Shown here: positions 61,467 through 64,000 of the stretch, piece after piece
How the letters are laid out: every line of letters begins with the position of its first letter
How positions within the stretch are numbered: the first letter of the stretch is position 1
Source of the DNA: Bog-473 sp963828505
GTDB lineage: Bacteria; Actinomycetota; Acidimicrobiia; Acidimicrobiales; RAAP-2
Assembly (NCBI GenBank): GCA_963828505.1
Contig: CAWHFM010000015.1
Coordinates: 1 to 64,000, forward strand
Reading direction: 5' to 3'
DNA: 64,000 nucleotides
Notes under the pieces: generated by a model
Seen by the model: the letters and a program-made list of their open reading frames with translations, nothing else
Told to the model about the DNA's origin: nothing
Databases searched by the model: none
Program-made: the position numbers and the translations under genes

Positions 61467-61928
61467 AGCACGCACCCCGACCACGGCGAGCGTCCGACCC
61501 ATCCCGAGGAAGCAGCCGCAACAAATGGTCAGGTCGGCGAGCTCGTCGTCGGAGAAGACCGCGTGGAGGCGGTCCCAGAACGAGTCGTCCATGGCGAGAT
61601 GGTCGATGACGAAGCGCTCGGCGAACTCCGCGGCCAGGCGCTCACGGCCACTCAGTCCGCTGGCCGACCGCCAATCGGTGACTTCGGCGTAGAAGGGCTC
61701 ACCCGCGCCGACCGCCTCCCCGTCACGAGCGCGGGTGTCGCGGCACACGGCACAATCGTTGATCAGCGCGATGGTCCAGCGTGCCGCTTCCCGCTCGCGC
61801 ACCGACAGCTGAGAGTTGCCGTACACGGCTGCGGACATCTTTCCCATCCCGGCGGCCATGTCGGGGCGCAAGAGCGCCCAGTCGATGTGCTCGCCCATGC
61901 CGCTCGCGGGTGCCTCGATCCTCGTCAT
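61443..61928 (-). CDS. Carboxymuconolactone decarboxylase/AhpD-family protein
   Basis: This 161-residue all-alpha protein has the AhpD-type redox motif Cys-Ala-Val-Cys in LINDCAVCRDTRARDG, preceded by REREAARWTIALI. The second half is GRERLAAEFAERFVIDHLAM and DLTICCGCFLGMGRTLAVVG. Members act in peroxide detoxification or, less often, ring metabolism; the CxxC favours a thiol-redox role. The 3' end of the gene has been copied downstream (61353-61466). It is separated by ten bases from cca on the same strand. Confidence 0.83.
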   Translation of the reverse strand: MTRIEAPASGMGEHIDWALLRPDMAAGMGKMSAAVYGNSQLSVREREAARWTIALINDCAVCRDTRARDGEAVGAGEPFYAEVTDWRSASGLSGRERLAAEFAERFVIDHLAMDDSFWDRLHAVFSDDELADLTICCGCFLGMGRTLAVVGVRAPEERILV

Positions 61929-61938
61929 GGACGCGACC

Positions 61939-63346
61939 CTACCCGCGGGAACCGTCTGAACCCTCGGTCTTCCACCAGGTCAGGAGCCGCGTCTGGGCCT
62001 CGTCCGTGCCGAGCGGGCCCTCGTCGAGACGCAGCTCCATGAGGAACGCCAGCGCCCGGCCCACGTCGGGACCAGGTCCGATCCCGAGCAGGTCCATCAC
62101 CTCGTTGCCCGAGAGGTCGGGTCGCAAGGAGTCGAGCTCCTCCTGGGCCCGCAGTTCCTCGATGCGCCGCTCCAGCTCTTCCATCCGCCGGGCCAACGCC
62201 CGTGCCTTCGAGGCATTGCGGGTGGTGCAGTCGCACCGGGTCAGCTCGTTCAGCGGGTCCAGAAGAGGCCCGGCATCGCGCACGTAGCGGCGCACCGCCT
62301 TATCCGTCCAGCCGAGGGCATAGGTGTGGAACCTCAGGTGGAGCTCGACCAGGCGCACCACGGTGTCGATCTCGGCCGCGGGGTACCGCAGCGCCTCCAT
62401 CCGGACCCGGGTCATTCGTGCGCCCACCACCTCGTGGTGGTGAAAGGTCACTCCCCCGTCCGTGATCGCTCTCGTCCGGGGCTTGCCGACATCGTGGAAC
62501 AGAGCGGCGAGACGCAGCATCTTGTTCTTGGACGTCTTGTCCACCACGGCCAGCGTGTGGGCCAGCACGTCCTTGTGACGGTGGATCGGGTCCTGCTCGA
62601 GGGAGAGCGAGGGGAGTTCGGGCAGGAACTCCTCGGCCAGACCGGTACGCACCACAAACCAGAGCGCTTCGGAAGGAACCTCGAGCATCACCATCTTGTC
62701 CAGCTCGTCCCTGATCCGCTCGGCGGACACGACCGAGAGGCGTCCGCGCATCCGGCCGATCGCGGCGACAAGGGCAGGATCGGGCGTCAGGGAGAAACGG
62801 GCCGAGAAGCGGGCCGCACGCAGCATGCGCAAGGGGTCGTCACCGAAGGAGACTTCGGGGTCCAGCGGGGTACGCAACCGTCCGGCGGCCAGGTCGCCGA
62901 GGCCGTCGAACGGATCGACGAGCTCCATCTCGGGCAGTCGCAGCGCCAGGGCATTCACCGTGAAATCCCGCCGGGACAGGTCCTCGACGAGGTCGAGCCC
63001 GAACGACACCTCGGGTTTGCCGCGACTCGGGCACGTAGATCTCGGCCCGATGCGTGGTGATCTCGAAGACGTCGGAACCCTTGCGGCACCCGACCGTTCC
63101 GAAGCGGGCCCCGAGCGTCCAGACGTCGTCAGCCCACCCACGGACGAGCCGCTCCGTCTCATCGGGCCGGGCGTCGGTCGTGAGGTCGTAGTCGCCCCCG
63201 CCCTGCGCCGGGCCGGGAAACAACGCGTCGCGCACGGATCCGCCCACGAGGAAGAGTGACTTGCCCGACCGCTCGAAACGGCGCGCCAGATCCTCGGTCG
63301 CCCCTAGCAGGGGGCGGAAACGCTCGGGGACCGACGTGGACTGCAC
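61939..63346 (-). CDS. cca: CCA tRNA nucleotidyltransferase (one frameshift)
   Basis: This enzyme adds or repairs the 3' CCA of tRNAs. The nucleotidyltransferase head has LFLVGGSVRDALFPGP (G-G-x-V-R-D) and the metal-binding DYDLTTDARPDE. The body has RRDFTVNALALRLPEMELVD and DDPLRMLRAARFSARF. An HD domain follows (ALFHDVGKPRT, FHHHEVVGARM), as in actinobacterial and bacterial class II enzymes. One base is missing near 63025, in the GTGCCCGAGTCGCGGC region, which splits the head from the rest. For an essential enzyme this is most likely a sequence error. ATG 63346 is the start. Confidence 0.9.
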
Positions 63347-63380
63347 CCGCCTACGGTAGTGCGCCCTCTACCCTTTCCTC

Positions 63381-64000
63381 GTGTCGCAACGCTGGGCTCG
63401 CCTCGGCCTCTGCGCGGTTGTCGCAGCCCTGACGCTCCTCTCCGGAGGGCGTGCTTTGGCCGCGCCCGGTCACGAGCGCACGTCGGAGACGGCCCGCCGA
63501 CCCGCCGCCGGGGTAGGGCGTGCTGCCACCGCGTCGAGCCTAGGACCTCTTCTGTCCCTCACCTCCCAGACCCCCTGGGTCACCGCCGACCAGCCGTGGT
63601 TCAACATCGGCATGAGCGTGGGGGAACCTGCCTCCGAGGCCTCTTCACTCCACCTCAGCCTCACCTTCTACAGCCGGATCGACGACGCCTCCCAGTTTCA
63701 GCAGGCCCTCGGCTCGACCCCGCAGAAGGGCGTGCTGGGGCGGATGCCCGACGTCGGGGTCGAGAACGTGGACGGTCGTCTGGTCGCGTCGGCCTGCCTC
63801 ACCGTCGTGCCGGACGCCGACGTCACCCCGCCGGCATCGGGTACCGGGGCCTGCGCGGGCGGCGGCACCACTCTGGTCCTGGGCTGCACGTTGGCCGCGG
63901 ACACGTGCGGCGACATCTATCCCGTCTCGGTCGCGCTCGTCCGAGGTGGCGCCACCGTCGCCCGGTTCACCACGTTCCTCACCTATCAAGAACCCAGTGC
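63381..64000 (+). CDS. Secreted/anchored protein of the DUF6049-like type (N-terminal part)
   Basis: The GTG at 63381 opens a frame that stays open to the window end (206 codons). It has a signal peptide (RLGLCAVVAALTLLSGGRAL, then AAPGHE) and an Ig-like beta-rich ectodomain (SLTSQTPWVTADQPWFNIGM, LHLSLTFYSRIDDASQFQQA, DIYPVSVALVRGGATVARFT). In mycobacteria and other actinobacteria the divergent neighbour of cca is a DUF6049 protein upstream of the MviN/MurJ flippase, and this sequence fits that type. Function is unknown but probably tied to cell-wall assembly. The 3' end is outside the window. Confidence 0.65.
   Translation, partial: MSQRWARLGLCAVVAALTLLSGGRALAAPGHERTSETARRPAAGVGRAATASSLGPLLSLTSQTPWVTADQPWFNIGMSVGEPASEASSLHLSLTFYSRIDDASQFQQALGSTPQKGVLGRMPDVGVENVDGRLVASACLTVVPDADVTPPASGTGACAGGGTTLVLGCTLAADTCGDIYPVSVALVRGGATVARFTTFLTYQEPS

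Overview
The window is 64 kb of GC-rich, densely coded DNA from an actinobacterium. The best fit is an uncultured or poorly known member of the Acidimicrobiia. Four things suggest this: the gene run dnaB, rplI, rpsR, ssb, rpsF (read on the minus strand) followed by a DUF5318 gene, PadR, inositol-phosphate synthase and cca; a secreted protein with GYWLVAADGGIF-type tandem repeats, which are common in that class; fused LivH-LivM and MFS-LivF-LivG transporter genes; and F420/flavin-type oxidoreductases. The taxonomic call is inference from gene content, not from a marker comparison.

Layout. 1-7 kb holds a Liv-type binding protein, a LacI regulator with two matching operators, a carboxylesterase, a large secreted CocE-like hydrolase and dprE2. 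Almost all of these are broken by small frameshifts. 7-10 kb is a coupled operon (92-residue protein, phosphodiester-glycosidase-like protein, DprE1, DprE2). 10-18.5 kb carries scattered catabolic and stress genes: DUF3237, FAD monooxygenase, a second CocE-like hydrolase, Hsp20 with an XRE-cupin regulator, a TauD-type dioxygenase and a luciferase-like oxidoreductase. 18.5-22 kb is a MacB/FtsX-type ABC exporter. 22-31 kb is a solute importer built from fused proteins (LivHM, MFS-LivF-LivG, LivK) followed by a NarL-type two-component system. 31-44 kb carries a Coq4-like protein, patatin, a wax-ester synthase, an orphan OmpR regulator, peroxiredoxin, SDR, MFS, PIG-L deacetylase, an M24 peptidase, secreted proteins and a universal stress protein.

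44-47.5 kb is a DNA-repair operon (LigD-type polymerase domain, HhH-PHP protein, ATP-dependent ligase) with no Ku gene beside it. An HNH endonuclease and an amidohydrolase follow. 50-54.4 kb is the most unusual region. It is a translationally coupled operon encoding a membrane-anchored thioredoxin-like protein, an unknown protein, a MauE-type membrane protein, a Tat-exported Cys-rich protein resembling the light chain of methylamine dehydrogenase and fused to six beta-propeller-like repeats, a 15-codon minicistron, a CcdA/DsbD-like membrane protein and a small acidic protein. The set looks like a disulfide- or quinone-cofactor maturation system for the exported protein.

54.4-64 kb is conserved core: dnaB (DnaA box upstream), rplI, rpsR, ssb, rpsF, panB, a DUF5318 gene, PadR with a palindromic operator next to an octanucleotide microsatellite, ino1, an AhpD-like protein, cca, and the start of a secreted protein gene that runs off the end.

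Single-base frameshifts recur across the window, including in genes expected to be essential (rpsR, cca). Many are probably sequence errors, and the broken genes at the left end should be read with that in mind. No tRNA, rRNA, CRISPR array, transposase or intein was seen.
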